A stretch of DNA of 64,000 nucleotides from Candidatus Tectimicrobiota bacterium (GCA_016192455.1 JACPUC010000030.1:1-64000), one strand, 5' to 3'. Numbered from the stretch's first letter, positions 36,611 to 46,299 are shown. Numbers and translations: made by a program. The notes: generated from the letters alone by a model not told the origin.

Positions 36611-38305
36611 CTACCCTTTTCCCTTCCTCAGTTCCGCCGTGGCAGCCTCGTCAATGCCGCGGCCATCCTCGCTGATCACAACTTTGTAGAGCCTCCGCGC
36701 GTTTTCGCGCGACACGAAGCCGTTGCGCACGTCCTCCAGGACGAACTGCGGGTCGCGCTCCTCCGGCGGGTAGAAGCCGCCGCCGCCGGCAAACTCGATG
36801 GTCACCTCGTGGCCGGGCTTTAGCACGTGCTTCTTCTTGGCGTGCAGGTGCTCTTTGCCGTTGAGGATGACCGCGCCGACCGTTCCCTCCTTGCCCCCCT
36901 CGTATCCCAGCGCCGGGTGCTTCGTGCGCTCGTAGAGGCAGGAGAGCACCGCCGGCTTGTCGCTGCGGATGCTCAGGGTGAAGCGCTGCCCCAGGCCGCC
37001 GCGGTACTTGCCGGCGCCGCCCGAGTCGGGGATGAACTCCTTGCGCGAGATGAACAGCGGCGAAGTGTTTTCCGTCACCTCGACCGGAGAGTTCTGCACG
37101 TTCGTCGGGAAGCTCTTCGCCGACAGGCCGTCGGTGGTGGGACGCGCCCCCATGCCGCCGGTGGCGAAGTAGTTCTTGACGAAAATCTCGCCGTCGCTCG
37201 TGTAGCCGTTGAGCTGCGTGATGCCCAGGGAGCTGCTCTCGGCGTTGACGAGCTGCGGGGCGATCTTCGCCAGGGCGCCGTAGATGGCCGGCGCCGCCAT
37301 GTGGCCGATGAGGTGCCGCCCCGCCACCGGCGCCGGGAACTTGGCGTTCATTACGCACCCCTCCGGCGCCGTCACCTTGATGGGACGGAAGCTGCCGTCG
37401 TTGTTCGGCACCTCCGGGCAGAGAGCCGCTTTCAAGGGATAGGTGGTGTAGGCATGGGTGTAGTTCAGCACCACGTTGATGCCGCGATCCACCTGCGGGC
37501 TGCTGCCGGCGTAGTCGGCGAGAATCTCCCCCTCCTTCACGTGCAGGGTGACGGCGATCGTCAACGGGTCGTCGAAGCCGTCCACCACGATGCTGTGCGA
37601 GTAGGAGCCCTCCGGCAGCGTGCGGATGGCGTCGCGCATCGCCTGCTCGGATTTCTCCAGCAGCACGTTCGCCAGCGGCGTCAGGGAGTCGAGCTGGTTC
37701 TGCTCGAGGAACTCCGCCAGCTTCTGGATGCTCACCTCATTGGCGACGATCTGCGCGTTCAGGTCGCCCCACACCGGCTCCGGCATGCGCACGTTGGCGG
37801 TGATGATCTCGAAGAGGGTCTTATTTGGTTTGCCGGCCTCGTAGAGCTTCATGATCGGGATGGCCAGCCCTTCCTCGAAGACGTCCGAGGCTTCGGCGGA
37901 GAGGACGCGCCCGCCGATGTCCTCGACGTGGCAGGTGCTGGCGGCGAAGGCCTGCAGCACCCCCTTGATGAAGATGGGGGTGACGATGGTGATGTCGTGC
38001 TTGTGCCCCGACATCAGCCACGGGTCGTTCGTCAGCAGCACGTCGCCCGGTAGCAGCGTCTCCGGCGGGTAGCGCTTCAGGAAGTGCTTCACGCCGGTGG
38101 CCATGGAGTTGATGTGCCCCGGCGTGCCGGTCTCCGCCTGGGCGATCATCGTGCCCGCGCGGTCGAAGATGCCGCAGGAGAGGTCCTCCGTCTCCCGCAC
38201 GATGGTCGTGAACGAGGTGCGGATGAGCGCTGCCGCCTGCTCGTTGACGATCGAGATGAGACGGTTCCACAAGACTTCGAGGCGGATGGGGTCGAAGGTG
38301 GTCAT
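36611..38305 (-). CDS. hyuB: Hydantoinase B/oxoprolinase-type subunit
   Basis: The 564-residue protein begins MTTFDPIRLEVLWNRLISIVNEQAAALIRTSFTTIVRE and contains GDVLLTNDPWLMSGHKHD and FPAPVAGRHLIGH, all characteristic of the HyuB family. With HyuA it hydrolyses a hydantoin-like or 5-oxoproline-like ring, ATP-dependently in known members. Start at 38305 puts the conserved block at the N-terminus; the longer ORF form is not supported. It is separated from hyuA by an inserted nucleotidyltransferase gene and a HEPN remnant, though all are on the minus strand. Confidence 0.9.
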   Translation of the reverse strand: MTTFDPIRLEVLWNRLISIVNEQAAALIRTSFTTIVRETEDLSCGIFDRAGTMIAQAETGTPGHINSMATGVKHFLKRYPPETLLPGDVLLTNDPWLMSGHKHDITIVTPIFIKGVLQAFAASTCHVEDIGGRVLSAEASDVFEEGLAIPIMKLYEAGKPNKTLFEIITANVRMPEPVWGDLNAQIVANEVSIQKLAEFLEQNQLDSLTPLANVLLEKSEQAMRDAIRTLPEGSYSHSIVVDGFDDPLTIAVTLHVKEGEILADYAGSSPQVDRGINVVLNYTHAYTTYPLKAALCPEVPNNDGSFRPIKVTAPEGCVMNAKFPAPVAGRHLIGHMAAPAIYGALAKIAPQLVNAESSSLGITQLNGYTSDGEIFVKNYFATGGMGARPTTDGLSAKSFPTNVQNSPVEVTENTSPLFISRKEFIPDSGGAGKYRGGLGQRFTLSIRSDKPAVLSCLYERTKHPALGYEGGKEGTVGAVILNGKEHLHAKKKHVLKPGHEVTIEFAGGGGFYPPEERDPQFVLEDVRNGFVSRENARRLYKVVISEDGRGIDEAATAELRKGKG

Positions 38306-38374
38306 GACATGGCGTCCTTTCACGTCCTTTCCCGCTGCGTAACTTCGCGGCACGATCTCGAATGGGAGCTCACG

Positions 38375-38479
38375 TCAGTCAAGGGCAGCCAGAATTCTTT
38401 TCGCTTCGCCGACGAAGGCTTCCGACGCCGCGAGCGCCGAGTCTGCATCCTGTTCGGCAATCTCAGCATACACCCTGCA
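38375..38479 (-). pseudogene. Truncated HEPN-like domain remnant
   Basis: The last 32 or so residues of an ORF (VYAEIAEQDADSALAASEAF then VGEAKRILAALD) look like the C-terminal helix of a HEPN domain protein, the usual partner encoded after MNT nucleotidyltransferases. The upstream hundred residues expected of a HEPN protein are missing and replaced by the out-of-frame end of the nucleotidyltransferase gene. It is likely a deletion derivative with no toxin activity. The assignment rests on a short helix plus context. Confidence 0.45.
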
Positions 38480-38846
38480 CCTCGTTGTCCGGTTCCGCGT
38501 CGTTCCGGTCATACAAGGTTCGGCCTTCCTCAATGACGAACCGCATGAACGACGTGGATCGGCGCACCTCAACGGCATACTGTTCGGGCGACATGAAGAC
38601 CAGGCTGACGATCACGTCTGTCTCGATAATGAGATCGGTACGCAGCGTGCGGACTGCCTCGCGAAGCGCCCCATCTCCTTCCAGGACGATGAGCAGATCG
38701 ACGTCGCTCTCATCGCTGGCATCGCCGCGGGCCCAGGAGCCGAAAAGGATGATCTCCTGCAACGCCCTCCCGGCCAGCTCGACCGTCTGCTGGACGAAAC
38801 TCTCGAGGGCCTTGTCCGTCACCTGGCGTGTTGCTTCACTCAACAT
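38463..38846 (-). CDS. MNT-type nucleotidyltransferase (HEPN partner/antitoxin-like)
   Basis: The 127-residue protein has the minimal nucleotidyltransferase motif GSWARGDASDESDVDLLIV, with the GS and DxD pattern needed for metal and NTP. Such proteins usually pair with a HEPN RNase toxin encoded just downstream and silence it by nucleotidylation. Here the downstream HEPN is reduced to a fragment. The C-terminus (DRNDAEPDNEVQGVC) may be read-through across a deletion point. The gene interrupts the hyuA-hyuB pair, suggesting insertion of a mobile toxin-antitoxin unit. The RBS is weak. Confidence 0.8.
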   Translation of the reverse strand: MLSEATRQVTDKALESFVQQTVELAGRALQEIILFGSWARGDASDESDVDLLIVLEGDGALREAVRTLRTDLIIETDVIVSLVFMSPEQYAVEVRRSTSFMRFVIEEGRTLYDRNDAEPDNEVQGVC

Positions 38847-38923
38847 GCGCTTGGGTCATCCCTTGTTGGAATCTTTATCATTATCATTCCGAGAGAGCCC
38901 TATCCCCTCGCGCGCCCTTCATC

Positions 38924-38952
38924 GTAGGGGCGGTTCGCGAACCGCCCCCTAC
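38924..38952. repeat. Dispersed GGTTCGCGAACC palindrome, copy in the hyu cluster
   Basis: This copy of the array palindrome has one extra C in the right arm. It is followed by a GGGGGAGCCATGATCCCCC-type hairpin at about 38971-38990. Both sit in the 175-bp gap between hyuA and the nucleotidyltransferase gene. Confidence 0.85.
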
Positions 38953-39021
38953 AGCTCGCGGTGAAAATTCGGGGGAGCCATGATCCCCCGCGAATCAGAC
39001 GGCTCCGCACGCCGGCGCTGG

Positions 39022-41103
39022 TTACGGCAGGTCGAGGATCAGGTTGAGGTTCTCATCGACGCGCGCGGCGGCGCCGGGGCCGATGACGACGGTCGACTCG
39101 CGCTCCTCCACCACGGCGGGACCCCGGAACGATAGGCCCGGTCCCAGCTTGTAGCGGTCATAGACGCGGCAGGGAGCATGCCCGCCGTTCTCCTCGAAGA
39201 AGACGAGGCGCTCGCCCTTGATGGCCTGCGCCGCGTCCCCGACCGCCTCCTCGGCGACCGGCCGGGCGATGCGCGGGTCGGGGCCGGTGACGAGCACCCG
39301 CCAGGAGACCCCTTCGACGTCGGCATCGGGGTTCAGGCGGTGGTAGAGCTTCTCGTAGGTGGCGTCGAAGTTGCGGCGGATGTCGGCGCGGGAGACCTGC
39401 CGCAGCACGCCGGCGGGGATCGGCACGGGCACCTCGAAGCCCTGGCCGCGGTAGCGCATGTCGCAGGTGCGCAGGCAGCGCACCTCCCGCCGCGGCACGC
39501 CGGCCTGCAACAGCAGCTCCGTCCCCTGGCGCTCCATCTCCTCGTAGAGGGCGTTGATGGCCTCGAGGTCGAGGTCTTCGATGCGGCCCATGTGGGTGCG
39601 CACGAGGTCGAAGGAGATCGGCGCCACCAGGAAGCCGAAGGCCGACAGCACGCCCGCGCCCAGCGGGCAGATGAGCTGCCGCATGCCGAGCTTGCGCGTC
39701 ACGCCGTAGGCATGCACCGGCCCGGCGCCGCCGAAAGCCATCATGGCATACGCCTTGGGGTCCTCGCCCTGCTCGACGGCGTGGATGCGCGAGGCGTTCG
39801 CCATGTTCTCGTTGACGATCTGGTGAATACCCCAGGCGGCGCGCACCAAGTCGAGTCCCAATGGTTGCGCCACGTGCCTCTCGATGGCGGCGCGGGCGCC
39901 CTCGAGGTCGAGCTTCATCTCCCCGCCGAGGAAGAAGTTGGGATCGAGGTAGCCCAGCACCAGGTCGGCGTCGGTCACGGTGGGGAGTGTGCCGCCGAGG
40001 CCGTAGCAGGCCGGCCCGGGATCGGAGCCGGAGCTCTCCGGCCCCACCTTCAGGAGGCCCATTTTGTCGATATGCGCAATGCTGCCGCCGCCCGCCCCGA
40101 TCTCGATCATCTCGATCACCGGCAGCTTGATCGGCAGGCCGCTGCCCTTCTTGAAGCGGTAGACCTTGGCGACCTCGAAGTCGGACGTGGTGTGGGGTTT
40201 GCCCTCCTTCACCAGGCAGGTCTTGGCGGTGGTGCCGCCCATGTCGAAGGAGATGACGTTCGGCAGGGCGAGCTGCCGCGCGTAGTAGGCCGCGGCGATG
40301 GCGCCGGCGGCGGGGCCCGACTCGAGGACGCGCACGGGGTAGCGCGACGCCGTCTCCGGTGTGGTGATGCCGCCGCTGGAGAGCATGACGTAGAGCCGCC
40401 CCGCGAAACCAAGGCCGCGCAGCGTGTCGATGAGCCGGTCAATGTAGCGCTCCATGATCGGCTGCGTGTAGGCGTTGGCGGCGGTCGTGGAGGTGCGGTC
40501 GTACTCGCGGATCTCCGGCATCACCTCCACCGACAGCGACACCGCCACGTTGGGGGCCAGGCGCGTGATGATGCCGCGCATTGCCAGCTCGTGGGCGGGG
40601 TTGCGGAAGGAGTGCAGGAAGACCACGGCGATGGCCTGCACCTCCTCCTCGAGGAGCTCCTTCACGGCCTGTTCGGCGCCGGCCTCGTCGAGCGGCGTCA
40701 GCACCCTGCCGGTGTGATCGAGGCGTTCCGCCACCTCCTTGCGCCGCGAGCGCGGCACCAGAGGCGGCGGCATCTCGAGGAAGATGTCGTACAGGTCGTA
40801 ACGGTTCTCGCGCGCGATCTCCAGCGTGTCGCGGAAGCCGGCGCTGGTGATGAGGCCGGTCCTCACCCCCTTGCGCTCGATGAGCGCATTCGCCACCAGG
40901 GTGGTGCCGTGGATGATATTGCCGAGTTCCTTGTAGGAGAGCCGCAGCCGATCCACGCTCTCCTGGAGCGACTGCGCCGCGCCGACGGAGGGATCGTGCG
41001 GGGTGGTCAACACCTTGCCCCGAAACGATTCGCCCGTCTCGCTGTTGAGGAGGATGATGTCCGTGAACGTTCCGCCGATGTCGATGCCGATGTGATACAC
41101 CAC
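39022..41103 (-). CDS. hyuA: Hydantoinase A/N-methylhydantoinase-type subunit
   Basis: The 693-residue ATP-binding subunit opens HIGIDIGGTFTDIILLN, the phosphate-binding loop of the HyuA/acetone carboxylase beta family, and has VISFDMGGTTAKTCLV and MMAFGGAGPVHAYGV further on. It works with HyuB. The start codon is GTG at 41103 after AAGGA. It lies 9 bp after the amidohydrolase gene, indicating one transcript. No acetone carboxylase gamma-type subunit is seen, so a hydantoinase or oxoprolinase role is favoured. Confidence 0.92.
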   Translation of the reverse strand: MVYHIGIDIGGTFTDIILLNSETGESFRGKVLTTPHDPSVGAAQSLQESVDRLRLSYKELGNIIHGTTLVANALIERKGVRTGLITSAGFRDTLEIARENRYDLYDIFLEMPPPLVPRSRRKEVAERLDHTGRVLTPLDEAGAEQAVKELLEEEVQAIAVVFLHSFRNPAHELAMRGIITRLAPNVAVSLSVEVMPEIREYDRTSTTAANAYTQPIMERYIDRLIDTLRGLGFAGRLYVMLSSGGITTPETASRYPVRVLESGPAAGAIAAAYYARQLALPNVISFDMGGTTAKTCLVKEGKPHTTSDFEVAKVYRFKKGSGLPIKLPVIEMIEIGAGGGSIAHIDKMGLLKVGPESSGSDPGPACYGLGGTLPTVTDADLVLGYLDPNFFLGGEMKLDLEGARAAIERHVAQPLGLDLVRAAWGIHQIVNENMANASRIHAVEQGEDPKAYAMMAFGGAGPVHAYGVTRKLGMRQLICPLGAGVLSAFGFLVAPISFDLVRTHMGRIEDLDLEAINALYEEMERQGTELLLQAGVPRREVRCLRTCDMRYRGQGFEVPVPIPAGVLRQVSRADIRRNFDATYEKLYHRLNPDADVEGVSWRVLVTGPDPRIARPVAEEAVGDAAQAIKGERLVFFEENGGHAPCRVYDRYKLGPGLSFRGPAVVEERESTVVIGPGAAARVDENLNLILDLP

Positions 41104-41112
41104 GCGCGTCCT

Positions 41113-41964
41113 TCAATCTGCTCGGGCGGAAGTGACAGGAGTGAGAGGGAGGTTCAGCACCTTGGCGGCATTCAGCCCGAGAATCTTCGCCTTCGCCGCG
41201 GTGCTGAGGGGAAGCGCCTCGATCCCTTCACGGCCTTTCCTGAAGCCTGGCGCGCCAGGCCAGTCGGTTCCCCAGATCACCTTGTCGGCATTGCGTTCCA
41301 GATCGGGGAAGAGGGTGAGGAGATTGCGGATCGGTAGGCCGGAAATCTCCATGTAGACGTTCCGGTGCAGGCGGGACAGGAAGAAGCACTGCTCGTGCCA
41401 CCAGCCGCGCCCGGCGTGCGCCATGATGAGCTTCAGGCTGCGGAAGTCCGCCGCCACCTCATCCACCGCCAGGGGATCGCAGTACTTCAGCTTCGAGCCG
41501 AGGAAGATGGACGAACCGATGTGCATGAGGATCGGCAAGCCGCGCGCGCTCGCCTCTTCGTAGAGCGGGTAGAGCCGCGGGTCATTGACGTAGAAGTGAT
41601 CCGAGTGGGGGATGAGCTTGATGCCCCGGAACCCTTCGGCGGCCCAGCGCCGGGCGGCCTCGCCGGTGTCGGGCTCGGTTGCGGGGTTGCAGCGCGCGAA
41701 GGGGAGAAGCCGCGGCTGGTCGCGGCAAAAGTTCAGGGTGAACTCATTCGTGGGGTAGCGCCCGGTGATGAGGCAGCAGTAATCGATCCCCTCCCGATCC
41801 ATGAGCGCCACCAGACGCTTGGGGTCCGTGTGATGCTCCTCGTCGATCACCTCATAGAGGCCGCTTGTCTCCTTGAAGCGATTGTTAAGCTCGTAGTGCT
41901 CCTTTTCCCACTGCCAGGGATCGATGACATGGATATGGAAATCGATGACCGGAGAGGAAGCCAT
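41113..41964 (-). CDS. Amidohydrolase-2 family TIM-barrel hydrolase/decarboxylase
   Basis: The 283-residue protein has the metal-binding DFHIHV start, MHIGSS, AHAGRGWW and GTDWPG, in the order seen in the amidohydrolase-2 (ACMSD-like) family. It probably hydrolyses or decarboxylates a small ring or acid substrate using one divalent metal. It is the first gene of the hyu operon, so it may act on the product or precursor of the HyuAB reaction. The exact substrate is unknown. Confidence 0.85.
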   Translation of the reverse strand: MASSPVIDFHIHVIDPWQWEKEHYELNNRFKETSGLYEVIDEEHHTDPKRLVALMDREGIDYCCLITGRYPTNEFTLNFCRDQPRLLPFARCNPATEPDTGEAARRWAAEGFRGIKLIPHSDHFYVNDPRLYPLYEEASARGLPILMHIGSSIFLGSKLKYCDPLAVDEVAADFRSLKLIMAHAGRGWWHEQCFFLSRLHRNVYMEISGLPIRNLLTLFPDLERNADKVIWGTDWPGAPGFRKGREGIEALPLSTAAKAKILGLNAAKVLNLPLTPVTSARAD

Positions 41965-42258
41965 ACTCGATGTCTACCCCTGCGCTGCGTTCATGGTGTG
42001 TGCCGCGAGGAGGTGCCGTTGGTCGCTGGCGGGAAAATGGCATGCGCCGGAAGATCGGCGATCCCCTGCGAGGTGTGGTCAGCCGCGCCTGCCTGGGCAT
42101 CGCGCGCAAACAGCCCCACACCGGCGCTCCCTCAGGCGCGAAGGCCTCATCCGGGCAAGCACGGAGCGCGCGCGGGGAGGAGACCTCCCCCCCGGACGCC
42201 TCGGCGCGCACGCCCAAGCATCATGGAGCGAGTGGTCGTGGCGCGACAGACGGGATCG

Positions 42259-42555
42259 TCATGACGCCACCTTCCGCGCGCGTCGGTCGGCGGCCGCGGC
42301 GAGCGCAAAATCCTTCTCGGTGAGCCGACCCGCATCGTGGGTCGTGAGGCTCAGCCGCACCTTGTTCCAGGTGATGAGGATGTCAGGGTGGTGCGCCGCC
42401 GCCTCGGCCTCCTCGGCCACCTGATTCACGAACGCCATGGCCTGGACGAAATGCTTGAAAACAAACGTCTTCCTGATTTCGTCACCGTGGCGTTCCCAAC
42501 CCGGCGTTGCGGCCAGGCGCTGGCCCACCTCCGCCTCGCTCAGGGGATTTGCCAT
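42259..42555 (-). CDS. phhB: Pterin-4a-carbinolamine dehydratase
   Basis: The 98-residue protein has the family signature AAHHPDILITWNKVRLSLTTHDAGRLTEKD, including the paired His residues. It dehydrates 4a-hydroxytetrahydropterin, recycling the cofactor of aromatic amino acid hydroxylases, though bacterial copies may act in other pterin steps. No hydroxylase gene is nearby. The 294 bp before it (41965-42258) carry no convincing gene. Confidence 0.92.
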   Translation of the reverse strand: MANPLSEAEVGQRLAATPGWERHGDEIRKTFVFKHFVQAMAFVNQVAEEAEAAAHHPDILITWNKVRLSLTTHDAGRLTEKDFALAAAADRRARKVAS

Positions 42556-43094
42556 GACGCACTTCGGTCCTCCGCTTGGCGAGGGATGACGTGCACAAAC
42601 AAGAAATATAGCAGAGACGTTCAGCTTCGGCTACCTCATTGCGAGACATCGGTCTCGCCCGCTGCGCAGGTTTATCCGTCCTGCGAAGATTTCCGCTGTG
42701 CCCTCCCGCACCCGCAACGCACCCCTGGCAGGGTGCCAGGCGCCGAGCCGAAGAGCAGCAGCGACCGCCGATCGCCTCGCCGGCGCCGCGCTCGTCATCC
42801 CGCCCGCGATGCCCGTTGGGCAAATTCTTCCTGCCCGCCAGAAACTTGGCACTCCAACTCCGCCGCCTCGCGGCTCGGCGAACTGGCGCGGGGCGGGGAG
42901 CGAAGGCGCGGGAAGGTCGCGGCTCCCCCGCATGCCGCGGCATCACCAGCCGCGCCGAGCGAGGCCCGTGGCGTCCAGCGGACGGGCGGTTGCCGGCCCC
43001 GGCTTCAGAGCGGCGGCCTCTTGCCGCTAAAGGTATGATAATTGCTGTCTTAACGCGCAGGGGTTTCCTTCTCCACGGGTAGGCAGACTTTTCC
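42556..43094. other. Gene-free divergent intergenic region
   Basis: Overlapping motif-free ORFs on both strands are rejected. The region should contain promoters for the minus-strand pterin dehydratase and the plus-strand coiled-coil gene. TATGATAATT at about 43034-43043 is an attractive -10, but no matching -35 is visible. Confidence 0.45.
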
Positions 43095-44252
43095 ATGAAC
43101 CGCTGGTTGCCGGAAGTCCAACAGGTTCAGAAGCTCGTGCAGTTCGCGGTGCGGGATCTCAACGCCGCCATTCAGGAGAACGATGCCGAGGCCAAGGCGG
43201 AGGGGAGACAGCCGCCTCATCTGCAAGGCGTCTCGCGGCGGCGCCTGCGCGACGTGGAGCGATTGGTCGAGGAGCTGTCGAGGGAGTATGAGCGCCAGTT
43301 GCGGGGGAGCGAGGAGCGCATCGCCAGCCTTCAGCGCGAGCTCGAGGCCGCGCGGGGAGAGAAGCCGGCCGCGGGCGAGGCCGCCCCGCCGGCGAGTCGG
43401 CAGGCGGGACCCCCAAACGCCGCTCCGCCGCAGGACGGGGTGGAAGATCTGCGGGCCGGCCTGCTCCGACTTGAGATCGAGGTCGCCGCGGAGCGCGAGC
43501 GCTCCGCGGAGTTCGAGGCGCAAATTGAGGTTGAGCGCCGCACGCATGCGGAGGAACTGCGTCTGGCGCAAGAGCAGGGCAACCCCGCCGGGGCGGGGAG
43601 CGAGGAGATCAGCGCGCTGCACCGGGAGTACGAGGCCCTCGGCAGCCGGTTCCGCGACTTGCAGCGGGAACACCACCGCCTGCTGGAGGCCGAGCGGCGG
43701 CGTGAGCAACGTCAGGCAGAGGCTGCCGGCGATCCCGCCAGCGGCCCAGTCAATGGCGCGCAGCTCGATGCCCCCGCGCCCAGGCAGGTCCTTACCACCG
43801 CGCAGGAGGAGCGCAGGCTCATCCTGGAGCAGTTTGAGGACTCGACGTTCCCCGCAGAGGCCGGCACTGTTGCGGCCGCGCCGCACGCTCCCACCGTCGC
43901 CGTCGGCAGTATCGCGCGGGCCCTTGGGCACCAGGAGCCGAGCCGCAACTCCCACGCTGATCAGGCACGGCGGCTTTCGTCGCACACCGCGCCGGGAGAG
44001 GCGGAGGAGGCGGAGCTCAGCCAGCGCCTCTCATACTGGCGCGACCGCTTTGCGAGCCTGCGCCGCAATGCGCAAGAGAAAGAGCACCACCTGCTTGCCG
44101 AACTCCAACAGCAGGAAAACGTGAACGGGCACCTCCGCCGGCAGCTCGAGGCGAAAAGCGCCGCCCAGGCGCGGCTCGGCGAGCTGGAGATGGCGCGCCA
44201 CGCCTCCGTGCTGGCGGCCCTGGAGGCTTGGGTCGCGCCCGCGAACACCTGA
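43095..44252 (+). CDS. Coiled-coil hypothetical protein
   Basis: The 385-residue cytoplasmic protein is rich in Glu, Arg, Ala and Gln. It has long predicted coiled coils at about 50-90, 120-155, 170-215 and 320-375, broken by Pro/Ala-rich linkers. There is no signal peptide or membrane helix. I recognise no family. A second coiled-coil protein follows 167 bp later on the same strand, so the two may form one complex. Start ATG at 43095 is a reasonable choice but the RBS is weak. Confidence 0.65.
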   Translation: MNRWLPEVQQVQKLVQFAVRDLNAAIQENDAEAKAEGRQPPHLQGVSRRRLRDVERLVEELSREYERQLRGSEERIASLQRELEAARGEKPAAGEAAPPASRQAGPPNAAPPQDGVEDLRAGLLRLEIEVAAERERSAEFEAQIEVERRTHAEELRLAQEQGNPAGAGSEEISALHREYEALGSRFRDLQREHHRLLEAERRREQRQAEAAGDPASGPVNGAQLDAPAPRQVLTTAQEERRLILEQFEDSTFPAEAGTVAAAPHAPTVAVGSIARALGHQEPSRNSHADQARRLSSHTAPGEAEEAELSQRLSYWRDRFASLRRNAQEKEHHLLAELQQQENVNGHLRRQLEAKSAAQARLGELEMARHASVLAALEAWVAPANT

Positions 44253-44419
44253 TGTCTTGAGGGATACGGGGATGCACGCCGGGAGGAAGGACAGGGGCAT
44301 CGCGGCGCGCGGCAGCGGGCCGGGGCCGCGACGCGCAGGGATACCGGTCGCGCTGGGGTCTCCGGGGCGGCGGTTTCCAGCCACCGCCTCCCCCCCACGG
44401 TTGCGGAAGGCTCACCGTC

Positions 44420-45058
44420 ATGCGTAAAGACCGCTGCGACGGGAACGGCTCTCCCCTGCCTGCGCCGCACGCCGAGGCGTCGGTCTCAGCGGAGTTCCCG
44501 GCGGCCGCGGCCAAGGCGCCACTGCGGCAGCTCGTGGGACTCCTGAGGGGGAGTTTCGCGACGGCGGAGCAGCTCCGTCTCTTGCAGGATCAACTGGCGC
44601 AGGCTTTCCTCCTCATCGAGGCGGAACAGCAGGAACGCAACACGGCGGCAGCGCAACTCAAGGCGGTGGAGCAGCGGCTGGCGCGCCTTGAGACGTCGAT
44701 CTCCGACCTGGGGCAGGCGCTGAAGCAGCTCCGAGACAGCGCGCCCGCCGGCAGCGAAGACCTGCCGAAGCTGCGGGCGAGCGTCGCGACCCTGCGGGAC
44801 AAGCTGGCGACGTTAGACGCGCAGCTCTCCAGCGAGCAGGAGGCCAGAGAGAAGCTCGACTTCAAGGTGCACCTGCTCGATGAGGCTGCTCCCTCCCTGC
44901 CGTTCGATTACGAGCATACGGCCGGTCTCGCGGCACGCATCTCCCTCCTCGAAGCCAAGCTCAACGAGCTCGTCGAGATCGAGCGCTCCCACCTGGCTGA
45001 ACTGCGCGGTCTCACCGGCGGCTCCTCCGCAGCCGGCAAGCCAGGGCGCGACGTTTGA
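44420..45058 (+). CDS. Coiled-coil hypothetical protein
   Basis: The 212-residue protein has a helical body with coiled coils at about 50-105 (QDQLAQAFLLIEAEQQERNT onwards) and 115-150, and a final amphipathic helix (ISLLEAKLNELVEIERSHLAEL). There is no export signal. It probably partners the preceding coiled-coil protein. Function unknown. Confidence 0.62.
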   Translation: MRKDRCDGNGSPLPAPHAEASVSAEFPAAAAKAPLRQLVGLLRGSFATAEQLRLLQDQLAQAFLLIEAEQQERNTAAAQLKAVEQRLARLETSISDLGQALKQLRDSAPAGSEDLPKLRASVATLRDKLATLDAQLSSEQEAREKLDFKVHLLDEAAPSLPFDYEHTAGLAARISLLEAKLNELVEIERSHLAELRGLTGGSSAAGKPGRDV

Positions 45059-45159
45059 GCTCCCAAGCCGCCATGAGACGGACGCCGCGGCGCTCCCAGG
45101 CGGCGCCCGCCGCGCTTGCCGCGCGCCTCGACCGAGGAGCTCTGCCGCGGCACGGCGGT

Positions 45160-46062
45160 TCAACCTGCCGGCGCGCTCCGTTCAGCGGCCCGACCCGGAG
45201 CAGCGTCGGCCGGCAAGGCTTTGCCTCTCTCGTCCGAGACCTCGTCACTCACCTCCTCCAGGAATTCCTGCACGGCAGCGCGGAAGAGTTTCGGCCGCTG
45301 CATGACGAGGCCGTGGTCGGCGCCGGGAACCCAGGCGCAGCGGCTCCGCGGCAGCCACGCCGCCAACTCGCGCAGCATTTTCTGGTAGAGCGGCTGACTC
45401 TCCCCGCCGCCGATCAGCAGCACCGGCGCCCGCAGCTCGCGCAAGCGGGCCTCCGGAACAGAGAACTCCAGCGCCGCCTCCATGATGTTCAGCAGCAACG
45501 GCGGCGGCAGCGCATAGAGATCCTTGCCGGCTGGGCCCCTGAGGAGCTGCTCATAGGTCTTTGGGTAGACCGAGGAGAGCCAAGTGCGGAGCGCCGTCTC
45601 CGGGCGTCCCGCCTGCACCTCGGCAACGGCTTGGCGGACAAGCGTGATCGACCGCTCCTCCTCGGCGGCAAGCGGCATCGGGAACCTAAAGCCGATCACA
45701 TTCGGCTCGACGAGGATGAGCGCCTTGATGCGCCGGCGCTGGCGCAGCGCGAACTCGAGGGAGGCCAAGGCGCCGCCGGAGTAGCCGAGGAGCGTCAGCC
45801 GCTCGATGCCCAGGTGCCGGCAGAGCTGGTCGAGGTCGTCGGCAAGATCGCCGACGCGGTAGGGCAGGGCGTGCTGCGGTGGGGCGCTTCGCCCCTGGCC
45901 GCGGCGATCATAGAGAATCACCCGGTGGGCTGCGGCGAAGGTGGGAACGAAAGGCGCCCATACCCGGCTGCTCGAGGCATCATGGTGCACCAGCACGAAG
46001 GGTTCGCCCGAGCCGTGCTCCTCGTAGTAGGTGGGCAGTCCTCCCAGGGTGACGACGGGCAT
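45160..46062 (-). CDS. Alpha/beta hydrolase
   Basis: The 300-residue protein has GEPFVLVHHDASSS at the oxyanion region, YDRRGQGRSAPP, the nucleophile elbow GYSGGALASL and the catalytic His in GADHGLVMQRP. The acid position reads LLIGGGESQPLY, where most members have Asp, so the acid may be Glu or lie elsewhere. The substrate is unknown. ATG at 46062 has GGAG upstream; the longer ORF leader is arginine/alanine-rich and unlikely. Confidence 0.85.
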   Translation of the reverse strand: MPVVTLGGLPTYYEEHGSGEPFVLVHHDASSSRVWAPFVPTFAAAHRVILYDRRGQGRSAPPQHALPYRVGDLADDLDQLCRHLGIERLTLLGYSGGALASLEFALRQRRRIKALILVEPNVIGFRFPMPLAAEEERSITLVRQAVAEVQAGRPETALRTWLSSVYPKTYEQLLRGPAGKDLYALPPPLLLNIMEAALEFSVPEARLRELRAPVLLIGGGESQPLYQKMLRELAAWLPRSRCAWVPGADHGLVMQRPKLFRAAVQEFLEEVSDEVSDERGKALPADAAPGRAAERSAPAG

Positions 46063-46299
46063 GCTCGCTCCGAGGACATCTTTCGCGGTGGCGCCGCGCC
46101 GGCGTGCTTCGGCGGCGAAACCGCGCCCCCGCCAGACCCGAGGAACAGGGCACTCCATCCTTGCGGCGCGGATCACCGGCGGGGCGTGGAACCGCGCGGC
46201 AGCAATGAACCCCCGCGCCGGGAGCAAGCTTGGGACGCCGCCTGACTAGGACCTCCCGAGGCGGCCTGGTCTCACCCGCCGAACCGTCTCGCCTGAGTG

